This document shows positions 35,311 to 45,046 of a stretch of DNA of 64,000 nucleotides, one piece after another. Source of the DNA: Frankia canadensis (GTDB taxonomy: Bacteria > Actinomycetota > Actinomycetes > Frankiales > Frankiaceae); assembly GCF_900197875.1 (NCBI RefSeq), contig NZ_FZMO01000223.1, forward strand, positions 62,001 through 126,000. The letters run 5' to 3'. How positions within the stretch are numbered: position 1 is the first letter of the stretch; every line of letters begins with the position of its first letter. The position numbers and the translations under genes were made by a program. Under the pieces are notes generated by a model. It had not been told where the DNA came from, did not search any database, and saw only the letters and a list, made by a program, of their open reading frames with translations.

Positions 35311-35944
35311 CCGCCCACTCCTCCTCGTCGTCGGCCGTCGCGGCACCCGCGGTGCCACTGGCCGCCCGCCGGCGCAGCGCGAGCGCCCGGTAGATGTAGT
35401 CGATGCCGGTGGCGACGGCCACGATCACCCCGGCGGCCAGGATGACGGCGCGCAACGTCGCGGCGGGACCGCCCAGCGGCAGGACGTAGAGGCCGATCGC
35501 CACGTTCAGCAGCAGCGTCTTGGCCTTGCCACCGCGGCTCGCGGCGATCACCCCGAACCGGATCACCCACAGCCGCAGCAGCGTCACGCCGACCTCGCGC
35601 AGCAGGATGAGCGCCGTCACCCACCAGGGCAGCTCGCCGAGCACCGACAGCGAGATGAGCGCGGCGCCGGTGAGCGCCTTGTCGGCGATCGGGTCGACGA
35701 GGATCCCGAAGTCGGTCACGAGCCGCCAGTGGCGGGCGATCGAGCCGTCGATCTGGTCGGTGATCGCGGCCACGGCGTAGGCCCCGAAGGCCGCGTACCG
35801 CCATGTGTCGGTGTCGGGTCCGGCGAACAGGAACGCCACGAACACCGGTACCAGGATCAGGCGCGCGATCGTCAGGATGTTCGCGACGTTGAGCACCGGC
35901 ACGGCCGGCCGGTCGCCCGGGGCGCCGGCGGGCGGGGCCGTCAC
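35300..35944 (-). CDS. pgsA: CDP-diacylglycerol-glycerol-3-phosphate 3-phosphatidyltransferase
   Basis: Integral membrane enzyme of phosphatidylglycerol synthesis. 214 residues from GTG 35944, overlapping the rimO stop as GTGA. The CDP-alcohol phosphotransferase motif is intact: D-G-x2-A-R-x8-G-x3-D-x3-D in [20 protein letters not shown]. Several hydrophobic helices ([20 protein letters not shown] at the start). The Glu/Asp-rich C-terminus ([10 protein letters not shown]) overlaps cinA. The rimO-pgsA-cinA overlaps imply one transcript. Confidence 0.95.
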   Translation of the reverse strand: MTAPPAGAPGDRPAVPVLNVANILTIARLILVPVFVAFLFAGPDTDTWRYAAFGAYAVAAITDQIDGSIARHWRLVTDFGILVDPIADKALTGAALISLSVLGELPWWVTALILLREVGVTLLRLWVIRFGVIAASRGGKAKTLLLNVAIGLYVLPLGGPAATLRAVILAAGVIVAVATGIDYIYRALALRRRAASGTAGAATADDEEEWADAG

Positions 35945-37605
35945 GTTCGCGCCGCGCCGCGGCCGGCGGGCAGGGCCGACAGCACCCGCCCCACTCCCCG
36001 CGGCGACGGCGCGGATGTGGCCGCCGCGGGCGGCGGCGAGGAGGTCGGTTCCGCCAGCCCGGCGACGGGCCGGGGCGCCCGGTCGAGCACCGCGGTGAAC
36101 TCGGCGATCAGGTCCACCCCCTCTGTCGCGACGACCCGGGCCTCGACCAGGTCGCCGATCTCGGCGCGCGCGGCGGGTCCCAGCCGCACCACGCACGCCC
36201 CGTCGGCATCGGGCTGCTGGTGCCCCGCGTGGCCATGGGCCAGCCCGCCCGCGACCTCCTCGACGAGCACCTGGACGCGGCTGCCGATCCGCTGCTCCGC
36301 CCGGGCGGCGGTCAGCTGCTCGGCCAGGTCGGTGATGCGGGCCCGGCGCCGCTCGACCTCCTCCTCGTCGAGCTTGCCGGGCAACCCGACGGCCTCGGTG
36401 CCCTCCTCGTCGGAGTAGGCGAACACGCCGATCGCGTCGAGGTCGGCGCCGACCAGGAAGTCGGCCAGGATGTCGAGGTCGGCGGCGGTCTCACCGGGGA
36501 AGCCGACGATGACGTTGGAGCGGGCGCCGAGGTCGGGCAGCAGCCGCCGGCCGCGGCGCAGCAGGTCGAGGAAGTGCTCGGCGCCGCCGAAGCGGCGCAT
36601 CCGGCGCAGCACGTCCGGGCTCGCGTGCTGGAAGGACAGGTCCAGGTAGGGTGCGAGCCCCGGCGTCGTCAGCAGCGCCTCCAGCAGGGAGGGCCGCAGC
36701 TCGGCCGGCTGGAGGTAGACCGTGCGCACACGGACGATGCCGGGCACGGCGGCGAGCCGCGGCAGCAGCTTCTCCAGTGCCCGCAGATCACCGAGGTCCT
36801 TGCCGTAGGACGTGGAGTTCTCGCTGACGAGCACCAGCTCGCGCACGCCCTGGCCGGCCAGCCACTCGGCCTCGGCGAGCACGTCGTCGGCCGGTCGGGA
36901 GACGTGCGAGCCGCGGAAGGACGGGATCGCGCAGAACGCGCAGCGGCGGTCGCAGCCGCTGGAGATCTTCAACGGCGCCACCGGACCCGTGGTCAGCCGC
37001 CGTCGCACCGGCGACGCCCCGGCCACGGAACCCGGGCCCGGGCCGGAGCTGGGGGCCGCAGCGGGGGCCGCGCCATGGCCCGGGATGTGCACGCCGGCAC
37101 CGGCATGGCCGCCGGCCGCGGCGCCGCGCTCCACCGGGGTGATCGGCAGCAGGGTGCGCCGGTCGCGCGGGGCGTGCGCCGGCACGGCGGCGCCGCTGAG
37201 GACCGCCCGCAGGTGCTCGCCGATGGACGGGTAGGCGTCGAAGCCGAGCACCGCGTCCGCCTCGGGCAGGCTCTCCGCCAGGTCCCGGCCATAGCGCTCG
37301 GCCAGGCAGCCGACGGCCACCACCGCCCGCGGGCCGGCGGCGCCGTCAGCAGCCGCGGCGTCGTCCCCGGCCGCGCCGGACGGCGCGCGCAGATCGTCCG
37401 CGGCGAGCAGCGCGTCGATGGAGTCCTTCTTCGCCGCGTCGACGAAACCGCAGGTGTTGACCACGACAGCGTCGGCGTCGGCGGCCTCGTCGACCAGCTC
37501 GAAGCCCTCGGTGGCGAGCCGAGCGGCCAGCTCCTCCGAGTCCACCTCGTTGCGGGCACAACCGAGCGTGATCAGGGCTACCCGGCGGGGGACGCGTGTC
37601 GACAC
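35941..37605 (-). CDS. rimO: Ribosomal protein S12 methylthiotransferase
   Basis: Radical-SAM methylthiolation of an Asp of S12. 554 residues, longer than the usual 440-490. N-terminal [27 protein letters not shown] and [11 protein letters not shown] cysteines; radical-SAM motif [12 protein letters not shown] domain near the end. Two low-complexity insertions explain the size: about 20 residues after [12 protein letters not shown], and about 60 Gly/Ala/Pro/His-rich residues just before [10 protein letters not shown]. Paralogue of miaB at 12.1 kb, distinguished by CARNEVDSE versus CQMNVHDSE. Confidence 0.95.
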   Translation of the reverse strand: MSTRVPRRVALITLGCARNEVDSEELAARLATEGFELVDEAADADAVVVNTCGFVDAAKKDSIDALLAADDLRAPSGAAGDDAAAADGAAGPRAVVAVGCLAERYGRDLAESLPEADAVLGFDAYPSIGEHLRAVLSGAAVPAHAPRDRRTLLPITPVERGAAAGGHAGAGVHIPGHGAAPAAAPSSGPGPGSVAGASPVRRRLTTGPVAPLKISSGCDRRCAFCAIPSFRGSHVSRPADDVLAEAEWLAGQGVRELVLVSENSTSYGKDLGDLRALEKLLPRLAAVPGIVRVRTVYLQPAELRPSLLEALLTTPGLAPYLDLSFQHASPDVLRRMRRFGGAEHFLDLLRRGRRLLPDLGARSNVIVGFPGETAADLDILADFLVGADLDAIGVFAYSDEEGTEAVGLPGKLDEEEVERRRARITDLAEQLTAARAEQRIGSRVQVLVEEVAGGLAHGHAGHQQPDADGACVVRLGPAARAEIGDLVEARVVATEGVDLIAEFTAVLDRAPRPVAGLAEPTSSPPPAAATSAPSPRGVGRVLSALPAGRGAART

Positions 37606-37643
37606 GAGGTCAGGCTACCGGGACGCCGCTGGGCGGCGCCGCA

Positions 37644-38489
37644 TCAGCCCGACATGGCGGACAGCGGGCCCTGCCCATCCGGCCCGACCTCGCAGCTGCC
37701 GGAGGCGCCCACACTGACGGTGATCGTGACCACCTGGCCGGGGCCGCCGGACGGGCCGAGGCTCCTGCCGTTGCAGGACACGTCGACCGCGCCGGCGTTG
37801 CCCATCCGGATGTGCAGCGCGCCGGGCGCGGTGACCGTCCGCGAGTCGCCGGTGTGCAGCAGCTGGGAGAGCAGGACGTGCCGGTCGTCGTCGCGTACCT
37901 CCAGCCAGCTCTGTGCGTCCCGCGCCGCCAGCACCACGTTCACCCCGGTCGGGGCGGGGCTGGCCGGCGTCGTGGGCGCGGCGGACGCGGGAGTCGGCGG
38001 GCGGCTCGGCGCCGCGCTCGCCGGCTGCTGGCGGGCCGAACCGGACGCGTCGCCGGATTTTCCGGACCCACCGGGCAGCAGCAGGAGCACGACGGCCACG
38101 ACGCACACCACCGCCAGCGAAACGATCATCGCCGTGCCCCAGCGGAAGCCGCCCCGGCCGCCCCCGCCGCCGGCACCGCCGCGCAGCGGATCGAACTCGC
38201 CCGGCGGCACGACGAGGACCGGCCCGGTCAGCGACTCGTGGGACGCGTCATACGCGGCGAGAACCGGTCCCGGGTCGAGCCCGAGGGTGCCGGCGATGCT
38301 GCGCAGATGACCCCGCGCGTACACGGTGCCGCCACAGTGCGCGTAGTCGTCCCGCTCGATCTGCTCGATCAGGCTCGCGCGGACCCTGGTGCGCGCGCTG
38401 ACCTCGTCCACCGTCAGCCCCCGCTCACGGCGGGCCGCGGCGAGCTGGGCGCCGGCGCTGGCCGGCTGGGGATCGTTCACGGACTGCAT
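37644..38489 (-). CDS. RodZ-like helix-turn-helix membrane protein with DUF4115
   Basis: 281 residues from ATG 38489. Cytoplasmic HTH about residues 10-75: AQLAAARRERGLTVDEVSAR, RASLIEQIERDDY, GGTVYARGHLRSIAGTLGLD. A Gly/Arg-rich linker leads to a membrane span (AMIVSLAVVCVVAVVLLLL, ~140-160) and an extracytoplasmic Ser/Pro/Ala linker ending in a DUF4115 β-domain (VVLAARDAQSWLEVRDDDRH to GPGQVVTITVSVG). This is the architecture of RodZ, a cell-shape factor; actinobacteria keep it next to ftsK/rimO. It may be cotranscribed with rimO, 38 bp downstream. Confidence 0.85.
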   Translation of the reverse strand: MQSVNDPQPASAGAQLAAARRERGLTVDEVSARTRVRASLIEQIERDDYAHCGGTVYARGHLRSIAGTLGLDPGPVLAAYDASHESLTGPVLVVPPGEFDPLRGGAGGGGGRGGFRWGTAMIVSLAVVCVVAVVLLLLPGGSGKSGDASGSARQQPASAAPSRPPTPASAAPTTPASPAPTGVNVVLAARDAQSWLEVRDDDRHVLLSQLLHTGDSRTVTAPGALHIRMGNAGAVDVSCNGRSLGPSGGPGQVVTITVSVGASGSCEVGPDGQGPLSAMSG

Positions 38490-38602
38490 GACCGACCTCC
38501 GCACCCGTTCATATATCGCTGCCTGCCGTGCAGGCACGCACCCGAAGTTTACGGTCCGCGACCCGACCCCGAAAGCGCGGACCTACCCGTCCGGGGCCCG
38601 GC

Positions 38603-41587
38603 CTATCCCGCGCGCAGAGTGGTGAGCAGGCCCTCCAGCTCGTCCGGCATGACCAGGACGTCGCGGGCCTTCGAACCCTCGCTGGCACCGACGATGCCGC
38701 GGCTTTCCATCAGATCCATCAGCCGGCCGGCCTTGGCGAACCCGACCCGCAGCTTGCGCTGCAGCATCGAGGTGGAACCGAACTGGGTGCTCACGACGAG
38801 CTCGACCGCCTGCAGGAAAAGCTGCAGATCATCACCGATCTCCTCGTCTATCTCCTTCCTGGCCTCGCCGCCCCCGTCGAACACGTCCTCCCGGAATGCC
38901 GGCGGGGACTGTTCCTTCGTGTGGTCGACGATGGCGGCGATCTCGTCCTCGGAGACGAACGCACCCTGAATACGGGCCGGTTTGCTCGCCCCCATCGGGA
39001 GGAACAGCGCGTCACCGAGGCCGACGAGCTTCTCCGCGCCGGCCTGGTCGAGGATCGTGCGGCTGTCGGCGAGCGAGGCGGTCGCGAACGCCAGCCGGCT
39101 CGGCACGTTCGCCTTGATCAGGCCGGTCACGACATCCACGGACGGACGCTGGGTGGCGAGCACCAGGTGGATCCCGACCGCGCGCGCCATCGCCGTGATC
39201 CGGCAGATCGCGTCCTCCACGTCACGCGGGGCGACCATCATCAGGTCGGCGAGCTCGTCGACGATCGCCAGGATGTACGGGTACGGCGTGTACACCCGCT
39301 CGGAACCAGGCGGGGTGACGATCTCCCCGGCCCGCACCTTGCGGTTGAAGTCGTCAACGTGGCGAACCCCGCAGGCGGCCAGGTCCTCGTACCGGTTCTC
39401 CATCTCCTTCACGACCCACTGCAGCGCGTCGGCCGCCTTCTTCGGGTTCGTGATGATCGGCGTGATCAGGTGCGGGATGCCCTGGTAGTTCGTCAGCTCC
39501 ACCCGCTTGGGGTCGACGAGCACCATCCGCACCTGGTCCGGGGTGGCCCGGGCGAGCACCGAGGTGATCAGGGTGTTGATGCACGTCGACTTGCCGGCGC
39601 CGGTCGCGCCCGCGATGAGGATGTGCGGCATCTTCGCCAGGTTGGCGAGCACATACCCGCCCTCGATGTCCTTGCCGAGGCCGACGACCAGCGGATGAGC
39701 GTTCGCGAACGCCTCGCCGCTGCGCAGCACGTCGCCGAGCGAGACGAGTTCGCGGTCGGTGTTCGGGATCTCGATGCCGACCGCGCTCTTGCCCGGTATC
39801 GGGCTGATGATCCGCACGTCGGGGCTCTTCACCGCGTACGCGATGTTCTTCGCGAGCTGCGTGATCCGCTCGACCTTGACCGCGGCACCGAGCTCGACCT
39901 CGTAGCGGGTGACCGTCGGACCCCGGGTGAAGCCGGTGACCTTGGCGTCGACCTTGAACTGGCTGAACACGTCGGTCAGCGACGCGATGACGGCGTCGGT
40001 GGCCGCGGAGCGAACCTTCGGCGGCGTGCCCGAGCGCAGCAGTGTGGGTGACGGCAGCGTGTAGTCGCCGTCGATCGGCGGGACGAGGTGCTCGATCTCG
40101 CCGGCGGCGCCCGGGGAGCCCGGGCCGGCGCTGCCGGTCGCCGTGTCGGCGGCACCGGCGCTCGCCCGCGCCACCCGCTCCCGGCCGCGGCGGCGCCCCG
40201 AGGCCCCGGCCGCCCCAGCCGTCGCGGCGCCGGCGGCCGCTTCGTCGGCGTCCGCGTCGTCCGCGTAGCCGGTGTCGGCCTCCGGGCCGGCGACCTCGCC
40301 GAACAGGTCGAGGGTCAGATCGCCGGCGGCGTCGGGCGCCGCGTTGTCCGCCGAGGCCGCGTTGACCGCCGAGGCCGCGTTGTCCGCCGAGGCCGCGTTG
40401 TCCGCCGAGGCCGCGTTGTCCGCCGAGGCCGCGGCGGCTCTCCCGCGTCGCGACCGGCGGCGCCCGCGGCCCTCGTCCACATCCGTGTCGACGTCGTAGA
40501 CGTCGGGGCCGCCCGGCGCCGCCGGGTCCCCGGCCGCCCCGGCGTCGTCCGCCGCGGCGGTGTTCCGAGCACCGCGGGAGCGCCGGGACGGACGGCCACC
40601 GGCCCGCTCGTCCGCCATCAGGTCGTCGGTGAGGCCGTAGTCGTCGACCACGTCCTCGTCGAACCCGTACTCGTCGTCGTGGCCGTCGCGGGCGGTGGAG
40701 TCGCGCACGACCCCGGCGGTGAGGCGTTCGAGGATGCCGGTCAGCCGCTCGGGGACCTGCCGGATCGGCGTCGCCGTGATCACCAGCAGGCCGAAGGCGG
40801 AGAGCAGCAGCAACAGCGGAACGGCGAGGTAGGGCGTCACCGCGCTGGCCAGCGGCAGGCCGCCGACGAGGCCGACGAGCCCGCCGGCACCGCGCACCCG
40901 GCCGGCGCCGTCGCTGAAGTCCGGCAGCCCGCGGGCGATGTGCACCACGCCGAGCAGGCCGACCGTGACCGCCGCCCAGCCGATCACGACCCGGCCGCGA
41001 CTGTCCGGGTCGGTCGGCGAGCGCACCAGCCGCCAGGCGGCACCCAGGCCGAACAGCGGCAGCACCCACGCGCCCGCGCCGACGCAGAGCTCCAGCGCGG
41101 CGGCGATGAAGGAGCCGACCGGCCCGGCGGCGGAGAACCACACAGCCACGGCGGACAGCAGGGCCCCGCCGAGGGCGGCGAGACCGAGGCCGTCGCGGCG
41201 GTGCGCCGGATCGATGCGCAGATCCCGGGCACCGCGCCCGGTGCGGCGCAGGGCCGTGCCGAGCATCGTCGCCGCGGCCATCCACACCCGGTAGACCGAG
41301 CGGACGACGGCCTGACCGATCAGCAGGGACAGCGGCGCCCGCCGCTCGCGTGCCGCCGGGCGCGGCGAAGCCCTGGGTCGGCCGCCGGCGCCAGTCCTGG
41401 TGGCCGAGCCGGCCCGGCCACCCGAGCCCGAACGGCCCTCGGGACCTGCCCGGCCGGCGGATCCCCCGGATCCGCTCGACCCACCACGCGCACGCGCGGC
41501 ACCCTGACGTCCACCGCCCCCCGGCCGGGCCGTGGCCGTCCCCGTCTGCGCACGCGTCCGCGCGCCACTAGTCCGTGTGGCCACCAT
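38603..41587 (-). CDS. ftsK: DNA translocase FtsK
   Basis: Septal DNA pump that clears chromosome termini at division. 994 residues from ATG 41587. Residues 1-~85 are basic Gly/Ser/Arg-rich; about four membrane helices follow ([20 protein letters not shown] to [19 protein letters not shown]); an acidic Ala/Asp/Arg linker of ~230 residues contains an 18-bp repeat; the motor has Walker [10 protein letters not shown], Walker [13 protein letters not shown]; the γ winged-helix domain ends the protein ([20 protein letters not shown]). GTG 41584 is an alternative start. Convergent overlap with no neighbour; rnj lies 74 bp upstream. Confidence 0.95.
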   Translation of the reverse strand: MVATRTSGARTRAQTGTATARPGGGGRQGAARARGGSSGSGGSAGRAGPEGRSGSGGRAGSATRTGAGGRPRASPRPAARERRAPLSLLIGQAVVRSVYRVWMAAATMLGTALRRTGRGARDLRIDPAHRRDGLGLAALGGALLSAVAVWFSAAGPVGSFIAAALELCVGAGAWVLPLFGLGAAWRLVRSPTDPDSRGRVVIGWAAVTVGLLGVVHIARGLPDFSDGAGRVRGAGGLVGLVGGLPLASAVTPYLAVPLLLLLSAFGLLVITATPIRQVPERLTGILERLTAGVVRDSTARDGHDDEYGFDEDVVDDYGLTDDLMADERAGGRPSRRSRGARNTAAADDAGAAGDPAAPGGPDVYDVDTDVDEGRGRRRSRRGRAAAASADNAASADNAASADNAASAVNAASADNAAPDAAGDLTLDLFGEVAGPEADTGYADDADADEAAAGAATAGAAGASGRRRGRERVARASAGAADTATGSAGPGSPGAAGEIEHLVPPIDGDYTLPSPTLLRSGTPPKVRSAATDAVIASLTDVFSQFKVDAKVTGFTRGPTVTRYEVELGAAVKVERITQLAKNIAYAVKSPDVRIISPIPGKSAVGIEIPNTDRELVSLGDVLRSGEAFANAHPLVVGLGKDIEGGYVLANLAKMPHILIAGATGAGKSTCINTLITSVLARATPDQVRMVLVDPKRVELTNYQGIPHLITPIITNPKKAADALQWVVKEMENRYEDLAACGVRHVDDFNRKVRAGEIVTPPGSERVYTPYPYILAIVDELADLMMVAPRDVEDAICRITAMARAVGIHLVLATQRPSVDVVTGLIKANVPSRLAFATASLADSRTILDQAGAEKLVGLGDALFLPMGASKPARIQGAFVSEDEIAAIVDHTKEQSPPAFREDVFDGGGEARKEIDEEIGDDLQLFLQAVELVVSTQFGSTSMLQRKLRVGFAKAGRLMDLMESRGIVGASEGSKARDVLVMPDELEGLLTTLRAG
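40341..40430 (-). repeat. 18-bp tandem repeat in the FtsK linker (5 units)
   Basis: Five contiguous 18-bp units, four identical and one with a single base change (40359-40376). They encode S-A-D-N-A-A hexapeptides (one S-A-V-N-A-A) in the linker between membrane and motor domains, so copy-number change would alter linker length without frameshift. Confidence 0.9.
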
Positions 41588-41661
41588 CGAGACGCTACAC
41601 AGACCGGGGGCCGAGTCGCTGCAACCCCGACGAACCGGGCGTGCCGCGGTAGGACACCGGC

Positions 41662-43347
41662 TCAGACCTCCAGGACCACCGGGACGATCATCGGTCGGCG
41701 GCGGTAGTTCTCGTTGACCCAGCGGCCGACCGTGCGGCGCACGAGCTGCTGCAGGGCGGAGGAGTCGTTCATCCCGGACCGCATCGCGTCGGACATCGCA
41801 TCGCTGACCAGCTTCGCGACCGCGTCGAAGGTGCCGGGCGAGTCGGTGAACCCGCGCGCGGACAGATCGGGCCCGACGACGACCTTGCCGGCCGCTGCGT
41901 CCACCACGACTGTGATCGTGATGAAGCCCTCCTCGCCGAGGATCCGCCGGTCCTTCAGGCTCGGCTCGCCGACGTCCCCGACCGCGGCGCCGTCCACGTA
42001 GACGTAGCCGCACGGGACCACCCCGGTGATCCGGGCTCGGCCGTCGAGCAGGTCGATGACCATACCGTCCTCGGCGAGCACGACGTGGTCGGCGGGCACG
42101 CCGGTCGCCTCGGCGAGCTTGGCGTGCGCCCGCAGGTGACGCCATTCCCCGTGCACCGGCATGACGTTGGACGGCCGCGTCGCGTTGAGGACGTACAGCA
42201 GCTCCCCCGCCGGGGCGTGGCCGGAGGTGTGCACCTTGGCCACCCCCTTGTGGACGACCCTGGCGCCGTGGCGGGTCAGGCCGTTGATCACGCGGAAGAC
42301 CGCGTTCTCGTTGCCGGGGATGAGGCTGGAGGCGAGCACCACGGTGTCGCCGGCCTGGATGCGGATCTGGTGGTCGCGGTTGGCCATCCGGGACAGCGCG
42401 GACAGCGGCTCGCCCTGCGATCCGGTGGAGATCAGGCAGATGTTGCGGTCAGGCAGCGAGTCGATGTCGCGGGCGTCGACGACGAGGCCCGGCGGCACCC
42501 GCAGCAGACCCAGATCGCGGGCCACGCCCATGTTGCGCACCATCGACCGGCCGACGAAGCAGACCGAGCGGCCGTGCGCCTCGGCGGAGTCGAGCACCTG
42601 CTGCACGCGGTGCACGTGGCTGGCGAAGCAGGCGATGATGATCCGCCGCGTCGCCTCCCGGAACACCCCGTCGAGCACCGGGGCGATCTCCCGCTCCGAG
42701 GTGACGAACCCGGGGACCTCGGCGTTGGTCGAGTCGGACAGCAGCAGGTCCACGCCCTCCCGGCCGAGCCGGGCGAACCCGCCGAGGTCGGTGAGCCGGC
42801 CGTCGAGCGGCAGCTGGTCCATCTTGAAGTCGCCGGTGTGCAACACCAGGCCGGCCTCGGTGCGGATGGCGACGGCGACCGCGTCCGGGATGGAGTGGTT
42901 GACCGCGAAGAACTCGCACTCGAACGGGCCGTAGGTGTGCCGCTCCTCCTCCCGGATCTCCTGCGTGACCGCCTTGATCCGGTGCTCGGTGAGCTTGGCG
43001 TTCAGCAGGGCGAGGGTGAGCCGGGTGCCGACGATCGGGATGTCGCGGCGCTCGCGCAGCAGGTAGGGCACGGCGCCGATGTGGTCCTCGTGCGCGTGCG
43101 TGAGGATCAGCGCGTCGATGTCGTCGAGGCGGTCCCGGATCGCCGAGAAGTCCGGCAGGATCAGGTCGATGCCGGGTTGGACATCCTCGGGGAACAGCAC
43201 GCCGCAGTCGACGATCAGCAGCCGGCCGGAGTGCTCGAAGACCGTCATGTTGCGGCCGATCTCGCCGACCCCGCCGAGCGGGATGATGCGCAGGCCGTCG
43301 GCCCGCAGGGGCGGCGGGGGTCCGTAGTCGGGGTGCGGGTGGCTCAT
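41662..43347 (-). CDS. rnj: Ribonuclease J
   Basis: Metallo-β-lactamase/β-CASP 5'-3' exoribonuclease and endonuclease. 561 residues, standard length. Metal motif [18 protein letters not shown], and β-CASP motifs [15 protein letters not shown] and HTSGHAP; NHSIPDA before the third metal ligand. ATG at 43347 overlaps the dapA stop as ATGA. With rny and pnp, it gives three major RNA-decay enzymes within one window. The dapA-rnj pairing is standard in actinobacteria. Confidence 0.96.
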   Translation of the reverse strand: MSHPHPDYGPPPPLRADGLRIIPLGGVGEIGRNMTVFEHSGRLLIVDCGVLFPEDVQPGIDLILPDFSAIRDRLDDIDALILTHAHEDHIGAVPYLLRERRDIPIVGTRLTLALLNAKLTEHRIKAVTQEIREEERHTYGPFECEFFAVNHSIPDAVAVAIRTEAGLVLHTGDFKMDQLPLDGRLTDLGGFARLGREGVDLLLSDSTNAEVPGFVTSEREIAPVLDGVFREATRRIIIACFASHVHRVQQVLDSAEAHGRSVCFVGRSMVRNMGVARDLGLLRVPPGLVVDARDIDSLPDRNICLISTGSQGEPLSALSRMANRDHQIRIQAGDTVVLASSLIPGNENAVFRVINGLTRHGARVVHKGVAKVHTSGHAPAGELLYVLNATRPSNVMPVHGEWRHLRAHAKLAEATGVPADHVVLAEDGMVIDLLDGRARITGVVPCGYVYVDGAAVGDVGEPSLKDRRILGEEGFITITVVVDAAAGKVVVGPDLSARGFTDSPGTFDAVAKLVSDAMSDAMRSGMNDSSALQQLVRRTVGRWVNENYRRRPMIVPVVLEV

Positions 43348-44321
43348 GAGGCCTCCCCCGCCGCGGCGACGGCGAACCCGACCCGGGCGGGCCGGTGCGC
43401 GGGCCCACCTGGTGGACCCGGTGGATCGACGACGTCGAGGGTCGCCGCCGCGAGGTCGGCGCGCAGCTGGGCGATCTCGGCCGGCGTCGCGTCGACGAGC
43501 GGCGAGCGGACCGGGCCGGCCGGCAGCCCCGCGAGCTTCAGCGCGGCCTTGGCGAGGATCGCCCCCTGGGTGCGGAAGATCCCCTCGAACGCTGGCAGCA
43601 GGCCCCGGTGCAGCGCGATCGCCCGCCGGGCATCACCCGCCGCGAACGCCTCGATCATCGCCCGCATGGCACCGGTGGCCACGTGCGAGACGACGCTCAC
43701 GACCCCGCAGCCGCCGACCGACAGCAGGGGCAGCGTGAGGACGTCGGTGCCGGCGTAGTAGGCGAGGTCGGTCCGCGCCAGTACCCAGGAGGAGGCGGCC
43801 AGGTCGTCCTTCGCGTCCTTGACGGCGACGATGCGCGGGTGCTCCGCCAGGCGGACCAGCGTCTCGGTGGCGACCGGCACCCCCGAACGACCCGGAATAT
43901 CATAGATCATGACGGGCAGGCCGGTGGCGTCGGCGACGGCGGCGAAGTGCCGCGCGAGACCGGCCTGCGGCGGCTTGCTGTAGTACGGCGACACGACGAG
44001 CAGCCCGTCGGCGCCCGCGGCCTCGGCGGCACGCGCGAGCTCGACGGTGTGGGCGGTGTCGTTCGTACCCACACCGGCGACGACGCGGGCCCGGCCGGCG
44101 ACGGCCTCGACGACGACCCGGACCAGGCGGGTCTTCTCCGCGTCGCTGGTGGTCGGCGACTCCCCGGTGGTGCCGTTGACCACGAGCGCGTCGTTGCCCA
44201 CCTCCACCAGATGCGCGGCGAGGCGCGCCGCGCCCGCCTCGTCGAAAGCGCCGTCCGCCTGGAATGGCGTGATCATCGCCGTGGCCATGCGCCCGAACGG
44301 CGCCGGCGGCAACACTGACAT
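43344..44321 (-). CDS. dapA: 4-hydroxy-tetrahydrodipicolinate synthase
   Basis: First committed step to lysine/diaminopimelate. 325 residues from ATG 44321 (MSVLPPAPFGRMATAMITPF). NGTTGESPT, VVSPYYSKP with the Tyr, and the Schiff-base Lys in IVAVKDAKDDL are all present; YDIPGRSGV follows. Starts further upstream are open but add only an unconserved stretch. Stop overlaps rnj. A perfect 7-bp hairpin sits 42-60 bases upstream of the ATG. Confidence 0.96.
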   Translation of the reverse strand: MSVLPPAPFGRMATAMITPFQADGAFDEAGAARLAAHLVEVGNDALVVNGTTGESPTTSDAEKTRLVRVVVEAVAGRARVVAGVGTNDTAHTVELARAAEAAGADGLLVVSPYYSKPPQAGLARHFAAVADATGLPVMIYDIPGRSGVPVATETLVRLAEHPRIVAVKDAKDDLAASSWVLARTDLAYYAGTDVLTLPLLSVGGCGVVSVVSHVATGAMRAMIEAFAAGDARRAIALHRGLLPAFEGIFRTQGAILAKAALKLAGLPAGPVRSPLVDATPAEIAQLRADLAAATLDVVDPPGPPGGPAHRPARVGFAVAAAGEAS

Positions 44322-44830
44322 ACCGGTCACGCTAGAGCGCACCTCCGACATCTCTCTCCCGGCTGGCGGGCTACCGCCAGGCCATCGAACCGAACTCACC
44401 CGTCACCACCCGGAGCCGCGCGTGCACGCACGCCACTCCATCGTCCGCCCCGCGGCCCGGCCTGGCCAGGTCGACCAGCCGCCGGGTGGACATGCTGCCC
44501 TGGACCGGACCTCACCGCACTCGCGCGTCAGCGCCGCGTGGTACCGCCGCGAGGAGCCGCGCGACGGTGCACCACCGCCCGACGGCCCGACCGCGTCGCC
44601 ACCGCGACGCCGACGGCCAGCGCCGGCATCGCGGTGCCCGGCACCACGCGACCGGCACCACCGGGCTTGCCCGCCACCGGGAGCGAGCCCACTCCGGCCG
44701 CGCACCGACACCCGCGGAGCCGACCTGCCCGGGCGAACCTCCGCCCGGTGACACAACCACTACCCGCCCGGGACACGCCACGGCACCCGGCAGGGAGCCG
44801 GGCCGACCGAGATACCCGGGACGGAACTAC
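44322..44830. other. Intergenic region upstream of dapA
   Basis: About 510 bp, GC-rich, no gene recognised. CTGGCGG (44363-44369) and CCGCCAG (44374-44380) form a perfect hairpin with a 4-base loop in the probable dapA leader. Several short frames are open on both strands but are Arg/Pro/Thr-rich and unlike proteins. Confidence 0.35.
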
Positions 44831-45025
44831 TCAGTGCGCGCGAGCGGACCCCCTGGGCACCCGGCCGGGCGAGGTGAGCCCAGCGGTCGTCCCGCGATCG
44901 CCCGCGACCAGCATGTTGCGGTCCAGCCGCAACCACAACTCCCGACGGCCGAGACGTACCAGCGAGCGCAGCCCACCGGCACGCGGGGTGCCGAAGGCAA
45001 CACCCGGGCCGTAGTTCTTCGGCAT
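44831..45025 (-). CDS. Small protein of unknown function
   Basis: 64 residues from ATG 45025: MPKNYGPGVAFGTPRAGGLR then SLVRLGRRELWLRLDRNMLV. Composition (Leu/Val/Asn/Trp, few Pro runs) is more protein-like than surrounding frames, with a basic amphipathic segment about residues 20-42. It starts 21 bp after the stop of the 547-residue membrane protein and may be cotranscribed. No family recognised; could be a chance frame. Confidence 0.4.
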   Translation of the reverse strand: MPKNYGPGVAFGTPRAGGLRSLVRLGRRELWLRLDRNMLVAGDRGTTAGLTSPGRVPRGSARAH

Positions 45026-45046
45026 CCGCCACCGTCCCGTCCGCTG

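Noticed and set aside
44403-44756. Short minus-strand frame upstream of dapA
   Set aside because: Arg/Gly/Ser-rich, with other frames equally open; no evidence of coding.
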